The notes below the pieces were generated by a model. It was not told the origin of the DNA. It saw only the letters and a list, made by a program, of their open reading frames with translations, and ran no database searches. The translations under genes were made by a program, and so were the position numbers. A stretch of 64,000 nucleotides of DNA from Chloroflexi bacterium CFX4 (GTDB taxonomy: Bacteria > Chloroflexota > Anaerolineae > Aggregatilineales > UBA2796): assembly GCA_021404685.1 (NCBI GenBank), contig QWHC01000015.1:1-64000 (forward strand). Direction: 5' to 3'. This document shows positions 35,788 to 43,979 of the stretch, piece by piece; position 1 is the first letter of the stretch; each line of letters opens with the position of its first letter.

Positions 35788-36522
35788 GTGCCACCTTCCG
35801 AACTTGCCGCCTTGCGCGGCGAACCAAGCTATGTTTGGCGCAGTGGGCAAGAACGCCGTTTGCAGATGATTGCAGCGGCGGCACCCTTGCAAGGCGCCAC
35901 CGTATTAGTGGATGGCTGCGGCATGGGCAGCTATGCCGGGCAGATTCGGCGGCGCTTTAACGCGCATGTGGAGGCGATGGACGTTGAACCGGAGCGCGTT
36001 GCCGCCGCGCAGCGCCAAACGCCGCGTGCCTTGATCGCAGCGGCGGAGCATCTGCCTTATCCAGCGAACGCCTTCGATATGGTGCTTTCCAACGAGGTGT
36101 TGGAGCATGTGCAAGATGACCGTGCCGCAGCGCGTGAAATGGTGCGCGTTACCAAGCCGAACGGCGTGATCATCGTCTTTTGCCCTAACCGTTGGTATCC
36201 GTTTGAAACGCACGGGCATTATTGGCGCGGCAGCTATCACTTTGGCAACACACCGCTGATCAACTACCTGCCCGATGTGCTGCGGAATAAGCTGGCGCCG
36301 CATGTGCGCGCCTATACAGCGCGTGGCGTGCGGCGGCTTTTTGAAGGGCTGCCCGTGCGCGTGGTGAAGCATACGCGCATTTTCGGCGGCTACGATAACA
36401 TCGCCCGCCGCGCACCAACGCTTGCCAAAATCATCCGCGCCGCGCTGTATGTGACGGAAAATACGCCGCTGCGCGTCTTAGGCTTATCGCATTTTCTGGT
36501 GCTGAAAAAGCACGCGCCATAA
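35788..36522 (+). CDS. class I SAM-dependent methyltransferase
   Basis: A 244-residue methyltransferase. SAM loop VLVDGCGMGSYAGQI is followed by the acidic ribose-binding position (MDVEPE) and the Methyltransf_11 motif MVLSNEVLEHVQDD. The substrate is unknown. I start at GTG 35788, just after the ABA4-like stop; the same frame stays open back to 35614 only because it overlaps that gene. The pair is probably cotranscribed. A clean hairpin follows the stop. Confidence 0.8.
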   Translation: MPPSELAALRGEPSYVWRSGQERRLQMIAAAAPLQGATVLVDGCGMGSYAGQIRRRFNAHVEAMDVEPERVAAAQRQTPRALIAAAEHLPYPANAFDMVLSNEVLEHVQDDRAAAREMVRVTKPNGVIIVFCPNRWYPFETHGHYWRGSYHFGNTPLINYLPDVLRNKLAPHVRAYTARGVRRLFEGLPVRVVKHTRIFGGYDNIARRAPTLAKIIRAALYVTENTPLRVLGLSHFLVLKKHAP

Positions 36523-36526
36523 CGGC

Positions 36527-36552
36527 ACAGGGACGCCACAAAGCGTCCCTGT
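36527..36552 (+). terminator. hairpin terminator after methyltransferase gene
   Basis: ACAGGGACGC, 6-base loop, GCGTCCCTGT: a perfect 10 bp stem 4 bp after the stop, followed by a short TT run. Confidence 0.6.
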
Positions 36553-36576
36553 TTGCGAACCTTGATCCCACTCTAA

Positions 36577-36605
36577 GTTCCTGCCTGCAAGGCGGGAAAG
36601 GGTTA
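36577..36605. repeat. dispersed imperfect palindrome, family B copy 2
   Basis: TTCCTGCCTGCAAGGCGGGAAAGGG in the gap between the methyltransferase and UbiA genes, related to 30837-30870 and 41521-41550. Confidence 0.35.
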
Positions 36606-36629
36606 GGGATAGGGTAATGCAGTGTTTGC

Positions 36630-37541
36630 CTAGAAGCCGAGCGTTTGGGCGATCATCCATATGATGACGGCGCAGTTGGCGGCCATCAACACCTGAAGTT
36701 GCACACTGCCGCTAATATCGGCAGCATCGCCGCCGCGTGCATCGGCACGGCTGCGGAAGAGGTAGATCAGAGGAATGCTGACCACCACAATGCCAACGAT
36801 CCACAGCGGAATGAGTCCGATAACCAGCGCGTAGATGAGCAGTGCTGCCGCTGCGATGAGCGCCGCATACATCAGCACGTAGGTAACGCGCTTGCCAAGC
36901 ATGATCGTAGTGTTGTACAAGCCCGCAGCGCGATCCATATCATAGTCACGCATCTGGTTGTAAAGCTGCCCATAGCTGGAGACGAGCGTCATTGCCAGTA
37001 CGATTGACCACACCGCACCCAAATCGCTGTGGTAGCAGAAGTAGCCCACCACCAGCAGCAAGCCGCTGAGCATCAGCGAATGCGAGACAATATCCGTGAC
37101 AGGGTATGCCTTCAGGCGAACAGGTTTCCACGAGTAGAAATGCGAGAGAGCAAGTGTAATACCGCCGGTGATAAGTGCGGGCAAGCCAAGCAGCGCGTAG
37201 AGGATCATCGCAGCGGCTGCCACCAAGCCTGAGACAAGCCAGCCTTCAAAGATGCTGATCTCACCACAGGTGACTGGGTTGCGGGCGGCGCGATCTGCTT
37301 CAAGGGCGTCGTCGGGCGCATCTACAATGTCGTTAATCATGAAGGCGTAGGCAACCACCAAAGTGTTTGCCGCGATGGCGATCAGTAGGCGCCAGTCCAG
37401 TGCTTCGCCGCTGGCACGCAGCGCCAGCATTGCACCGAAAGCGGTCAGTGGGGTAACATAGGTTACGTATTCTTTCCAGCGCGTCAACCGCAGAATTCCG
37501 CGCGTTTTTTGTCTGATGAGTTGTAGTGGTACGACAGTCAC
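36630..37541 (-). CDS. UbiA-family prenyltransferase
   Basis: Membrane enzyme (303 residues, about nine helices) that attaches a prenyl chain to an acceptor. The two Asp-rich, Mg-diphosphate-binding motifs are visible: NDIVDAPDDALEAD (from N70) and NQMRDYDMDRAAG. The family includes enzymes for quinones, heme O, chlorophyll and archaeal-type lipids. The motif spacing alone does not say which acceptor is used. It is a lone gene, divergent from pfkA. The polyprenyl synthase at 43980 could supply its chain. Confidence 0.87.
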   Translation of the reverse strand: MTVVPLQLIRQKTRGILRLTRWKEYVTYVTPLTAFGAMLALRASGEALDWRLLIAIAANTLVVAYAFMINDIVDAPDDALEADRAARNPVTCGEISIFEGWLVSGLVAAAAMILYALLGLPALITGGITLALSHFYSWKPVRLKAYPVTDIVSHSLMLSGLLLVVGYFCYHSDLGAVWSIVLAMTLVSSYGQLYNQMRDYDMDRAAGLYNTTIMLGKRVTYVLMYAALIAAAALLIYALVIGLIPLWIVGIVVVSIPLIYLFRSRADARGGDAADISGSVQLQVLMAANCAVIIWMIAQTLGF

Positions 37542-37764
37542 AAGCGAACTACCCTTCTATTACAGATACAGATCAAGCCTGACTAGCAAACTAAACCCAC
37601 TGCGCCAAAAAAAGTTGCAGATTTTCGCACACCGCAGCTTTTTTGCCCAACGCGGGCAAAGTCTACACCGCCTTACGCACAGTTGCAAGAAAAGGTTTCG
37701 CGTTGTGCCGACCCGCGTTACACTAAGCGCGGTAAGTGCAAGGTGAAAGGGAAAAACACCTTCC

Positions 37765-38742
37765 ATGATTAAACGCATTGCAGTCCTAACCAGTGGTGGC
37801 GATGCGCCGGGCATGAATGCCGCCATTCGCGCCGTCACACGCTCTGCGCTGGAGCAGGGCTGGTCGGTGATGGGTGTGCAAGAAGGCTATCTCGGCTTGG
37901 TCACCAATCAATTCAAAGAACTTGATGCACGCTCGGTAGGCGGCATTATTCAGATGGGCGGAACGATGCTGGGCAGCGCACGCTGCAAAGAGTTCCGCGA
38001 GGAAGCAGGGCGCAAAAAGGCACTGCACAACCTCAGCGCACACGGCATAGATGCTCTCGTAGTGATCGGCGGCAATGGCTCTCAGACGGGCGCTTATGCG
38101 CTTTACCAAATGGGCTTTCCAGTCAACGGCGTTGCCTCGACCATTGATAACGATTTGCTTGGCTCAGACATCACCATCGGCGTAGATACAGCGCTCAACA
38201 TCGCCCTGGAGGCAATTGATCGGCTCAAGACGACTGCCTCATCGCATCGGCGTGCCTTCTTGGTGGAAGTCATGGGGCGCGATTGCGGCTATCTTGCGCT
38301 GATGAGCGGCATCGCCGGCGGCGCGGAAGCGATTGTTGTGCCAGAGTTCGAGACAACGCCGGAGCAGGTGGCGCAGATCATCAGTGCTGCCTATGCACGC
38401 GGCAAATCGCACGCGCTGGTCGTGGTGGCTGAGGGCGCCAAATACGAGGCGGACGCGCTCTTTAAGTATCTGAACGAGAACTATAAAGAGGAACTTGGCT
38501 TTGATGTGCGCGCTACGACGCTTGGGCATGTGCAGCGCGGCGGCGCGCCACTTGCCTATGATCGGCTGCTGGCATCGCGCTTGGGTGCGGGCGCCGTGGA
38601 AGCGTTGGCGCGTGGCGAGTATGGCGTGCTGTGCGGCACACGCGGCGGGCAAATCACCACAACGCCCCTTGTCGAGATTGCCGGCAAGACCAAAACCCTT
38701 GACGAGCGCTTGCTAAAACTGGCACAGACTTTGGCGCGCTAA
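37765..38742 (+). CDS. pfkA: 6-phosphofructokinase
   Basis: Phosphorylates fructose 6-phosphate in glycolysis. Of 325 residues, the N-terminal SGGDAPGMN loop, the catalytic STIDND (D128) and the substrate-binding EVMGRDCGYLA are typical of group A phosphofructokinases. The phosphoryl-donor loop reads GGNGSQTGA: Gly105 fits ATP-dependent enzymes, but the preceding Asp that binds Mg in the E. coli enzyme is Asn (N104). ATP use is thus likely but not certain. No clear -35 is seen. Confidence 0.92.
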   Translation: MIKRIAVLTSGGDAPGMNAAIRAVTRSALEQGWSVMGVQEGYLGLVTNQFKELDARSVGGIIQMGGTMLGSARCKEFREEAGRKKALHNLSAHGIDALVVIGGNGSQTGAYALYQMGFPVNGVASTIDNDLLGSDITIGVDTALNIALEAIDRLKTTASSHRRAFLVEVMGRDCGYLALMSGIAGGAEAIVVPEFETTPEQVAQIISAAYARGKSHALVVVAEGAKYEADALFKYLNENYKEELGFDVRATTLGHVQRGGAPLAYDRLLASRLGAGAVEALARGEYGVLCGTRGGQITTTPLVEIAGKTKTLDERLLKLAQTLAR

Positions 38743-38825
38743 ACAAATGCTCATGCAACCTTGCAGGCGCCCTTGCGTAAAAGGCGCAAGAGAAACAATC
38801 TATCAGAGATCGTAGAGGACTTACC

Positions 38826-39539
38826 ATGACGCTAAACGGTTCTGGGCGCGTGCCAGTGCTGCGGACAGCCAATGTGACCAAAGACTTGCCACTCGGTGCT
38901 GAGACGGTGCATATCCTGCGCGGCATCAGCCTAGAAATCTACAAAGGTGAGCGCGTCGGCATCATCGGACCTTCCGGCAGCGGCAAAACGACGCTGCTCG
39001 GCTTGATGGGCGGCTTGGATACGCCAACCAGCGGCAGCATCGAGATTGACGGCATAGACATCTCGCGCCTTTCGGAAAGCCGCCTCACCGAAGTGCGGAA
39101 TGAGAAGATCGGCTTTGTCTTTCAGTTCTTCAACCTTGTGCCAACGCTCACGGCGCTGGAAAATGTGGCGCTGCCGATTGAATTTGCCCGCAAGCCGCAG
39201 TTCAATCCGCGCCGCCGCGCTGCCGAACTGCTTGACCTGCTCGGCTTGAAAGATCGCCTGCACCACCGCCCGAATCAACTGAGCGGCGGTCAGCAGCAGC
39301 GCGTTGCCATTGCCCGCGCCTTAGCAAATAATCCGCCCCTGCTGCTTGCCGATGAGCCAACCGGCAATCTAGACACTGAGTCGGGCAAGGTCGTGCTGAA
39401 GGCGCTCCAAGATGTGCAGCGCGAAACTGGCACAACCGTGATCGTCGTCACCCATGATCCGCGTATTGCCAACCAGATGGATCGCGTGCTAACCTTACTG
39501 GATGGTCAGCTTGTGGCACATGCAGAGGCGTTTGTTTGA
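38826..39539 (+). CDS. ABC transporter ATP-binding protein, LolD/MacB type
   Basis: A 237-residue ATPase: Walker A GPSGSGKTTLLG, Q loop VFQFFNLVPTLTALENV, signature LSGGQQQR, Walker B LLLADEPTGNLD and switch His in VVTHDP. The FFNLVPTLTALENV segment is typical of the LolD/MacB/FtsE group that drives mechanotransmission exporters. No FtsX/MacB-type permease is adjacent; the next gene, overlapping by 1 bp, encodes a small membrane protein instead. GAGGA precedes the ATG. Confidence 0.9.
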   Translation: MTLNGSGRVPVLRTANVTKDLPLGAETVHILRGISLEIYKGERVGIIGPSGSGKTTLLGLMGGLDTPTSGSIEIDGIDISRLSESRLTEVRNEKIGFVFQFFNLVPTLTALENVALPIEFARKPQFNPRRRAAELLDLLGLKDRLHHRPNQLSGGQQQRVAIARALANNPPLLLADEPTGNLDTESGKVVLKALQDVQRETGTTVIVVTHDPRIANQMDRVLTLLDGQLVAHAEAFV

Positions 39540-40210
39540 TGATTGAGCGCAACACCGAACGGTTACACTTCCCGCTAGACACTGAACATACCGGTATCCG
39601 TTTGGCGTTGCCTTTAATTGCCATCCTCAGTTTTGTGCTGCTCTTGTGGCTGTTAGGCTTCCTCTTTAGCAGCGAAGAAGGCGGTTGCCTGAACGCCTCA
39701 ATCGCAGCGCTAGGTGCCTTGGGCGTGATGGCGCTCTCGGACGGTGTGCTGAAGCGCGTCTGGAAAAGCGGGCGCACCCTCACCCTAGCAGACAATCGGA
39801 TCACATTGCAAGATAGCCGCCGTGACCGCACGCCTGAGACTCACATTGACCTGACGCAGCGCGTGAACGTGCTGGCATGGCGCTTCACGGTGAAGCGTGG
39901 TTCAGCGCGTGCTGTGCGTGGCTGGATTGTGCTGGCGCTGCAATTGGTGCAGGACGAAACAAGCATTGCGCTCTATACACTCATGCCTGCCAAAGAGGCT
40001 GATCTGCCGCAGTTTGCCGATTTTCTTCAGCTCATTCCGCGCAGCGTGATCGCCAAGGGCGAACTGCCACTGCGCGAGATGACCCAGCAGCGCCGTTTGC
40101 TGCAAGCCGAGGATCAGCGCTGGCAAGATGGCGCTGAGCTACGCCGCCAAGATTTCGTCAGGCTGCTGGATCAACTGAATGCCAGCCAACCCGATTGGGC
40201 GAAGGGCTGA
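39539..40210 (+). CDS. small two-helix membrane protein linked to the ABC ATPase
   Basis: A 223-residue protein. Two membrane helices (about 23-45 and 52-70) are followed by a soluble domain with a beta-rich start (TLTLADNRITLQDS, similar in feel to bacterial PH-like domains) and a helical, charged C-terminus. I recognise no family. The ATG overlaps the ATPase stop by one base, so the two are translationally coupled and may work together. It is too short to be the transporter permease. Confidence 0.6.
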   Translation: MIERNTERLHFPLDTEHTGIRLALPLIAILSFVLLLWLLGFLFSSEEGGCLNASIAALGALGVMALSDGVLKRVWKSGRTLTLADNRITLQDSRRDRTPETHIDLTQRVNVLAWRFTVKRGSARAVRGWIVLALQLVQDETSIALYTLMPAKEADLPQFADFLQLIPRSVIAKGELPLREMTQQRRLLQAEDQRWQDGAELRRQDFVRLLDQLNASQPDWAKG

Positions 40211-40390
40211 TCGTACAGCCTTCACGCCGTATACAACGGAAAGTCGCCCGTAGGGAATGCACGCCTATAGGCTTGCGGTTGTCTTTATGGCTGTTTGGAA
40301 TCATATCCATCAATTCCCCCAGTGCAGCAAGAACACACCTACAGTGTATCTAAGGGCTGTTTTTTCCGTCAGCAGTTCGGGCATGATTCG

Positions 40391-41407
40391 CTAACCCTGT
40401 GCAACAGCCGCTAGGATGGACTCGGCGGCAGCGCGCAGCTTGGCATTGTCTGCCTCGCGGCAATCGGTGAATTGAATCAGCTTCATATAGGTTGGCAGGG
40501 CTGCCGAGTAGAGGTAGATCGGCAGCAGCGTAGCGCCTGTTTCGCGGTGGCGAAAGAGCGCGATGTTGAATTCCTCTTTGCAGACTTTTGAGGCAAGGTA
40601 GGCAGGCGAGTAGAACGCCACCACCTTATTGCAATCATCCAGTGCTTCAAAAATCTGCTGCTGCCAGGCATCGCCCAGTGTTAGCTCATGCCGATCAAAG
40701 AAGATACGCAGATCAGGTTTCTGCGCCTGAAGGTAATCTACCACACGCAGCACATCTGGGCGGTTTGGGCTGGCGTAGCTGATGAACAGGTCATAGCGAT
40801 ACTGCGGCGACATGCTCACAGTCATTTCGGCATAGTGCTTTTTGAGGATGGCAAAGGCGCCCTTCAGTTCATATGCCTTGCGCTCTGCAAACTCCACAAT
40901 CTTGAGGCAGTTCACATCCAAGCCCATTGCCAGCCAATGGGCGGCTGCTTCTAGCAGCGGCTCCAGAATATCGGCAATTGGGACGCCCTGCCTGCCCGTC
41001 GCAACCATAGACATTGCAACGGTGCGAATGCTTGGCTCATGGCTAACGATTGCGATCAGGGCTTGGAAAATATCGCCGATCACTTCGGCAGGCTCACCGC
41101 GTGTGCGCGGCTCAAAACACAGCACGCGCTTGAAGGGCATGGCATCCGCCGTGATTGGCTGCGAGAGCCAACAGCCAAAATCGTCGCGCAGATCGGCGGC
41201 TTTCTGAGCGGCAAGGCGCGCCACCGAGATGCCGCGCTTGTGTAGTGCCTCGATGAGCGTGCCGCGTTCCGGCGCATAGTGGTTTGGAAAGGCAGAGACA
41301 ATCAGCAGATCAACCGCTTCGGGCATGGCGGTGAGGTCGCCGTGATAAAGTTCAATGCGCCGTTCGCCATCGGCGTGTTCCACAGTCAGCCAATCGAGCA
41401 GTTCCAT
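40391..41407 (-). CDS. macro-like domain fused to a TIR domain
   Basis: A 338-residue soluble protein with two parts. The N-terminal part (about 15-185) has macro-domain-like features: the strand LLIVSAFPNHYAP, then a later TVAMSMVATGRQGVPIADI loop. The usual ADP-ribose motif residues are replaced. The C-terminal part (about 203-335) is a TIR domain beginning YDLFISYASPNRPDV, with FFDRHELTLGDAW and SKVCKEEF. E279 is at the position of the NADase catalytic Glu of bacterial TIR proteins. TIR enzymes cleave NAD or make cyclic ADP-ribose signals, often in antiphage defence. I start at the ATG at 41407; a -10 lies between it and the longer frame at 41503. No defence partner gene is adjacent. Confidence 0.75.
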   Translation of the reverse strand: MELLDWLTVEHADGERRIELYHGDLTAMPEAVDLLIVSAFPNHYAPERGTLIEALHKRGISVARLAAQKAADLRDDFGCWLSQPITADAMPFKRVLCFEPRTRGEPAEVIGDIFQALIAIVSHEPSIRTVAMSMVATGRQGVPIADILEPLLEAAAHWLAMGLDVNCLKIVEFAERKAYELKGAFAILKKHYAEMTVSMSPQYRYDLFISYASPNRPDVLRVVDYLQAQKPDLRIFFDRHELTLGDAWQQQIFEALDDCNKVVAFYSPAYLASKVCKEEFNIALFRHRETGATLLPIYLYSAALPTYMKLIQFTDCREADNAKLRAAAESILAAVAQG

Positions 41408-41457
41408 AGCACTTAACCTTAACTGGGACTCAATGGGTGGATGAAGCTGTTTGGTAG

Positions 41458-41463
41458 AGTATA
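41458..41463 (-). promoter_or_regulatory. candidate -10 element of the macro-TIR gene
   Basis: TATACT on the minus strand about 50 bp before the ATG at 41407. The -35 position holds TTTAGG, a poor match, so this is a weak prediction. Confidence 0.3.
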
Positions 41464-41520
41464 GCGCGTGTGGTCGGCTACCTAAAAGAGGTGTGATAAA
41501 CACTGATCAGCTATCCCCTT

Positions 41521-41550
41521 GATCCTTTCCCGCACGCTGGGAAAGGGAAG
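41521..41550. repeat. dispersed palindrome, family B copy 3
   Basis: GATCCTTTCCCGCACGCTGGGAAAGG: a 7 bp perfect outer stem (CCTTTCC / GGAAAGG) upstream of the macro-TIR gene, related to copies near 30837 and 36577. Confidence 0.45.
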
Positions 41551-41654
41551 CGGAGAGTCTTGGGAAGTGCTGCTGCGCGTGCAGGGGTGATTCACGCAAT
41601 TTTAGCAGCTCGTACCCCTTAGCTTCACCACGCCCAACCAGCCCAACTCTCGCC

Positions 41655-41683
41655 TTGACATTTCCCACATGCCCTGTTATTAT
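41655..41683 (+). promoter_or_regulatory. sigma70-type promoter of tRNA-Asn
   Basis: TTGACA (41655-41660), 17 bp spacer, TATTAT (41678-41683). The start point would be a few bases before the tRNA 5' end (41695). Hexamers and spacing are identical to the ctaE promoter. Confidence 0.8.
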
Positions 41684-41694
41684 TTTTCCCATAT

Positions 41695-41766
41695 TCCGGA
41701 GTGGCTCAATGGCAGAGCGGGCGGCTGTTAACCGCTAGGTTGTAGGTTCGAGTCCTACCTCCGGAG
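41695..41766 (+). tRNA. tRNA-Asn (GTT)
   Basis: A full cloverleaf can be folded. Acceptor stem TCCGGAG/CTCCGGA, D stem GCTC/GAGC, anticodon stem GGCGG/CCGCT with loop CTGTTAA (anticodon GTT), T stem GTAGG/CCTAC with TTCGAGT loop, discriminator G. The 3' CCA is not encoded (CCT follows), so it must be added by CCA-transferase. It is a single gene with its own promoter and terminator. Confidence 0.95.
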
Positions 41767-41776
41767 CCTCCACAAG

Positions 41777-41801
41777 ATGCCTGCATTCGTGCGGGCATTT
41801 T
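41777..41801 (+). terminator. tRNA-Asn terminator
   Basis: Stem ATGCCTGCA / TGCGGGCAT (one G-T pair) closed by a stable TTCG tetraloop and followed by TTT, 10 bp after the tRNA. Confidence 0.75.
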
Positions 41802-41857
41802 GCGTTCCTATGCAGTAAAATAGCTATCACAACGTGCTGTGGAGAGGACTGCGCGCC

Positions 41858-42472
41858 ATGACGATCCGCGAAAAGATGACCATTGCCGACTTCGACGCCT
41901 TCATCAGCCTGCCCGAAAACGCTGATAAGCGCTACGAATTACTTGACGGAGTGCCGCACGAGATGTCGGCTTCCAGTGAATTGCCAACTATTATTGCTAT
42001 GCGGCTTGGGATTCTGCTTGGCAGCCATGTTTACGCAAATGGGCTTGGCTTCATCACAGGCGCGGATGGACGCTTTGACCTTTCAAGCACTGATCACTAC
42101 GCGCCGTATGTAGCGTTCATCGCGGCGGCGCGCTTGGAAGGCATTCGGCGGCGCGGCTTCTTCCAGATTGCGCCCGATCTGGCGGTCGAGATCGTCTCGC
42201 CCTCAGATTCAATCCCCGCCGTGCAGCGCAAGGCGGCGCGCTATCTGGCGTTGGGCGTCCGTGAAGTGTGGATCATCTATCCTGATGACCAAACCGCCGA
42301 TGTCTACCGCCCCTCTGAGACGCCCAACCGCCTTGAAGTTCAGCAAATCGCAGCGGATGGCGCCCTTGAAAGCAGTGACCTGTTGCCCAACTTCCGCTTG
42401 CCGCTCAAGCAGCTTTTTGAGCTAGGCAAACCCATCCTAGAGGATGCACCTGCCCAAACCGACGAGGGCTAA
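41858..42472 (+). CDS. Uma2-family (DUF820) putative endonuclease
   Basis: A 204-residue protein of the Uma2/DUF820 family, a PD-(D/E)xK-fold group that is very abundant in Chloroflexota and Cyanobacteria. Visible marks are the opening FDAFISLPENADKRYELLDG, the metal-binding Asp-x-Glu in PDLAVEIVSPSD and the downstream Lys in QRKAARYLALGVREVWII. The biological role is unsettled. I start at ATG 41858, 10 nt after GGAGAGG. Its last 4 bp overlap the convergent PH-domain gene. Confidence 0.85.
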   Translation: MTIREKMTIADFDAFISLPENADKRYELLDGVPHEMSASSELPTIIAMRLGILLGSHVYANGLGFITGADGRFDLSSTDHYAPYVAFIAAARLEGIRRRGFFQIAPDLAVEIVSPSDSIPAVQRKAARYLALGVREVWIIYPDDQTADVYRPSETPNRLEVQQIAADGALESSDLLPNFRLPLKQLFELGKPILEDAPAQTDEG

Positions 42473-42918
42473 CGGCGCGCTTGCCCCTGTGCGCGGAACT
42501 GATCTTGCACGGCGAAGATCATCTGCTTAAGCTGTGCCGCACGCTCTAGCGAATCAAAGCGAATTTCGGGCGATTGATCACCGCCCATAGATTGTATCTG
42601 CACGTTGGCAAAGCCAAGCAGCGTGCCAAGCGGCGGCGTGAACACACGCACCTCTGTGACGTTGTGCAAGCTCATCGAGCGTTCCTCACCACCGATCAGG
42701 TAGGCGATATGTTGCGTGATGCGCCGATTGGTCAGCACAATCTTGTTGCGTTCCCAATACAGCCAATAATAGAGCGTCAGGCTGAAGATCACGCGCAGCC
42801 AAAAGCCGGGCGAGGTCATGCTGCGCCGCCATTCGCCGATGACGCGCTCTGGCACGTTCGGATCGTAGGCAGGCGGCACAAACGGTGGCGGATAGTTTGG
42901 TTGGGGCGGTTGCATCAT
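42469..42918 (-). CDS. bacterial PH-domain membrane protein
   Basis: A 149-residue protein. A proline-rich N-terminus (NYPPPFVPPAYDP) is followed by a hydrophobic segment (about 38-54). A bacterial PH domain then follows, with the usual NKIVLTNRRITQH start and the SLHNVTEVRV and FANVQIQS strands. This YdbS/bPH2 type is found on the inner face of the membrane; its function is unknown. It begins 12 bp after ruvB ends on the same strand. Confidence 0.8.
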   Translation of the reverse strand: MMQPPQPNYPPPFVPPAYDPNVPERVIGEWRRSMTSPGFWLRVIFSLTLYYWLYWERNKIVLTNRRITQHIAYLIGGEERSMSLHNVTEVRVFTPPLGTLLGFANVQIQSMGGDQSPEIRFDSLERAAQLKQMIFAVQDQFRAQGQARR

Positions 42919-42930
42919 CTGTTCACCTCG

Positions 42931-43971
42931 TTATAAAAGTGGCACTTGCTGCGCCTGATCGTCCGTACCGTGATAGGGAATGCCCAAATGCTCGTAAGCG
43001 CGGCGTGTGGCAACTCTGCCGCGTGGGAGGATGTTCAAAAAGCCGAGTTGCAGCAAATATGGCTCGTACACATCGGTGATGGTGCCCGCCTCTTCGCTGA
43101 TAGACGCCGCGATCACGTCCACGCCAACAGGTCCGCCATTAAAATTCTCTATGATCGTCCGCAGCACGCGCCGATCAATATCGTCCAAGCCAAGATGATC
43201 AACATCTAGCAGATCGAGCGCCTCATCCGCAGTTTGCTTGGTGATGGTGCCATCGCCGCGCACCTGAGCATAATCGCGCACGCGCTTGAGTAAGCGCAAG
43301 GCAATCCGCGGCGTGCCACGCGCACGGCTGGCGATCTCGTGTGCGCCGTCTGGCTCCAGCGGCACATTGAACAAGGCGGCGGCGCGTGTCACGATCAGCG
43401 TCATTGCCGCCAGATCGTAGAAATCGAGGCGATAGATAGCGCCGAAACGCGAACGGAGCGCAGCCGTCAGCAGGTCTAGGCGCGTGGTGGCGCCGATCAC
43501 CGTGAATTTGGGCAAGTTCAGGCGCACATTCTTGGCGGCAGGTCCTTTGCCAACCACAATGTCCAGCACGAAATCTTCCATCGCTGGGTAGAGGATTTCT
43601 TCAACCGCCTTGCCCAAGCGGTGAATTTCATCAATGAACAGCACATCGCCTTCGCGCAAGTGCGTTAGGATAGCAGCCAGATCGCCGGCGCGCTCGATGG
43701 CAGGTCCCGCTGTGATGCGGATGTTCACGCCCATTTCTTTCGCCATCACATGCGAGAGCGTCGTTTTGCCGATGCCAGGCGGTCCGTAAAAGAGGATGTG
43801 ATCCAGCACTTCTTTGCGCCCTTTGGCAGCTTCCACCAAGATTTGCAAATTGGCAACGACGCGCTCCTGCCCGATGATCTCGCGCAGGAACTGCGGGCGC
43901 AGATTCTGTTCCTGATCTTCACTGCGGCGCTTACCCGTGATCAGGCGTTTATCAGCAGGGGATTCAGACAT
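42931..43971 (-). CDS. ruvB: Holliday junction branch migration helicase RuvB
   Basis: Hexameric AAA+ motor that, with RuvA, drives branch migration of Holliday junctions. In 346 residues the Walker A ([12 protein letters not shown]), Walker B ([10 protein letters not shown]), sensor 1 (GATTRLDLL), Arg finger region (LRSRFGAI) and C-terminal winged helix are all present. ruvA and ruvC are not nearby. It is followed closely by the PH-domain gene and preceded (8 bp) by the polyprenyl synthase gene on the same strand. Confidence 0.97.
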   Translation of the reverse strand: MSESPADKRLITGKRRSEDQEQNLRPQFLREIIGQERVVANLQILVEAAKGRKEVLDHILFYGPPGIGKTTLSHVMAKEMGVNIRITAGPAIERAGDLAAILTHLREGDVLFIDEIHRLGKAVEEILYPAMEDFVLDIVVGKGPAAKNVRLNLPKFTVIGATTRLDLLTAALRSRFGAIYRLDFYDLAAMTLIVTRAAALFNVPLEPDGAHEIASRARGTPRIALRLLKRVRDYAQVRGDGTITKQTADEALDLLDVDHLGLDDIDRRVLRTIIENFNGGPVGVDVIAASISEEAGTITDVYEPYLLQLGFLNILPRGRVATRRAYEHLGIPYHGTDDQAQQVPLL

Positions 43972-43979
43972 GGCGCACG

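Noticed and set aside
37516-37746. 76-codon plus-strand frame upstream of pfkA
   Set aside because: Non-coding composition and overlaps the start of the UbiA gene on the other strand.
41408-41857. Genomic island or integration site at tRNA-Asn
   Set aside because: The tRNA has an intact promoter and terminator, there is no integrase and I see no repeat of the tRNA 3' end in the window.
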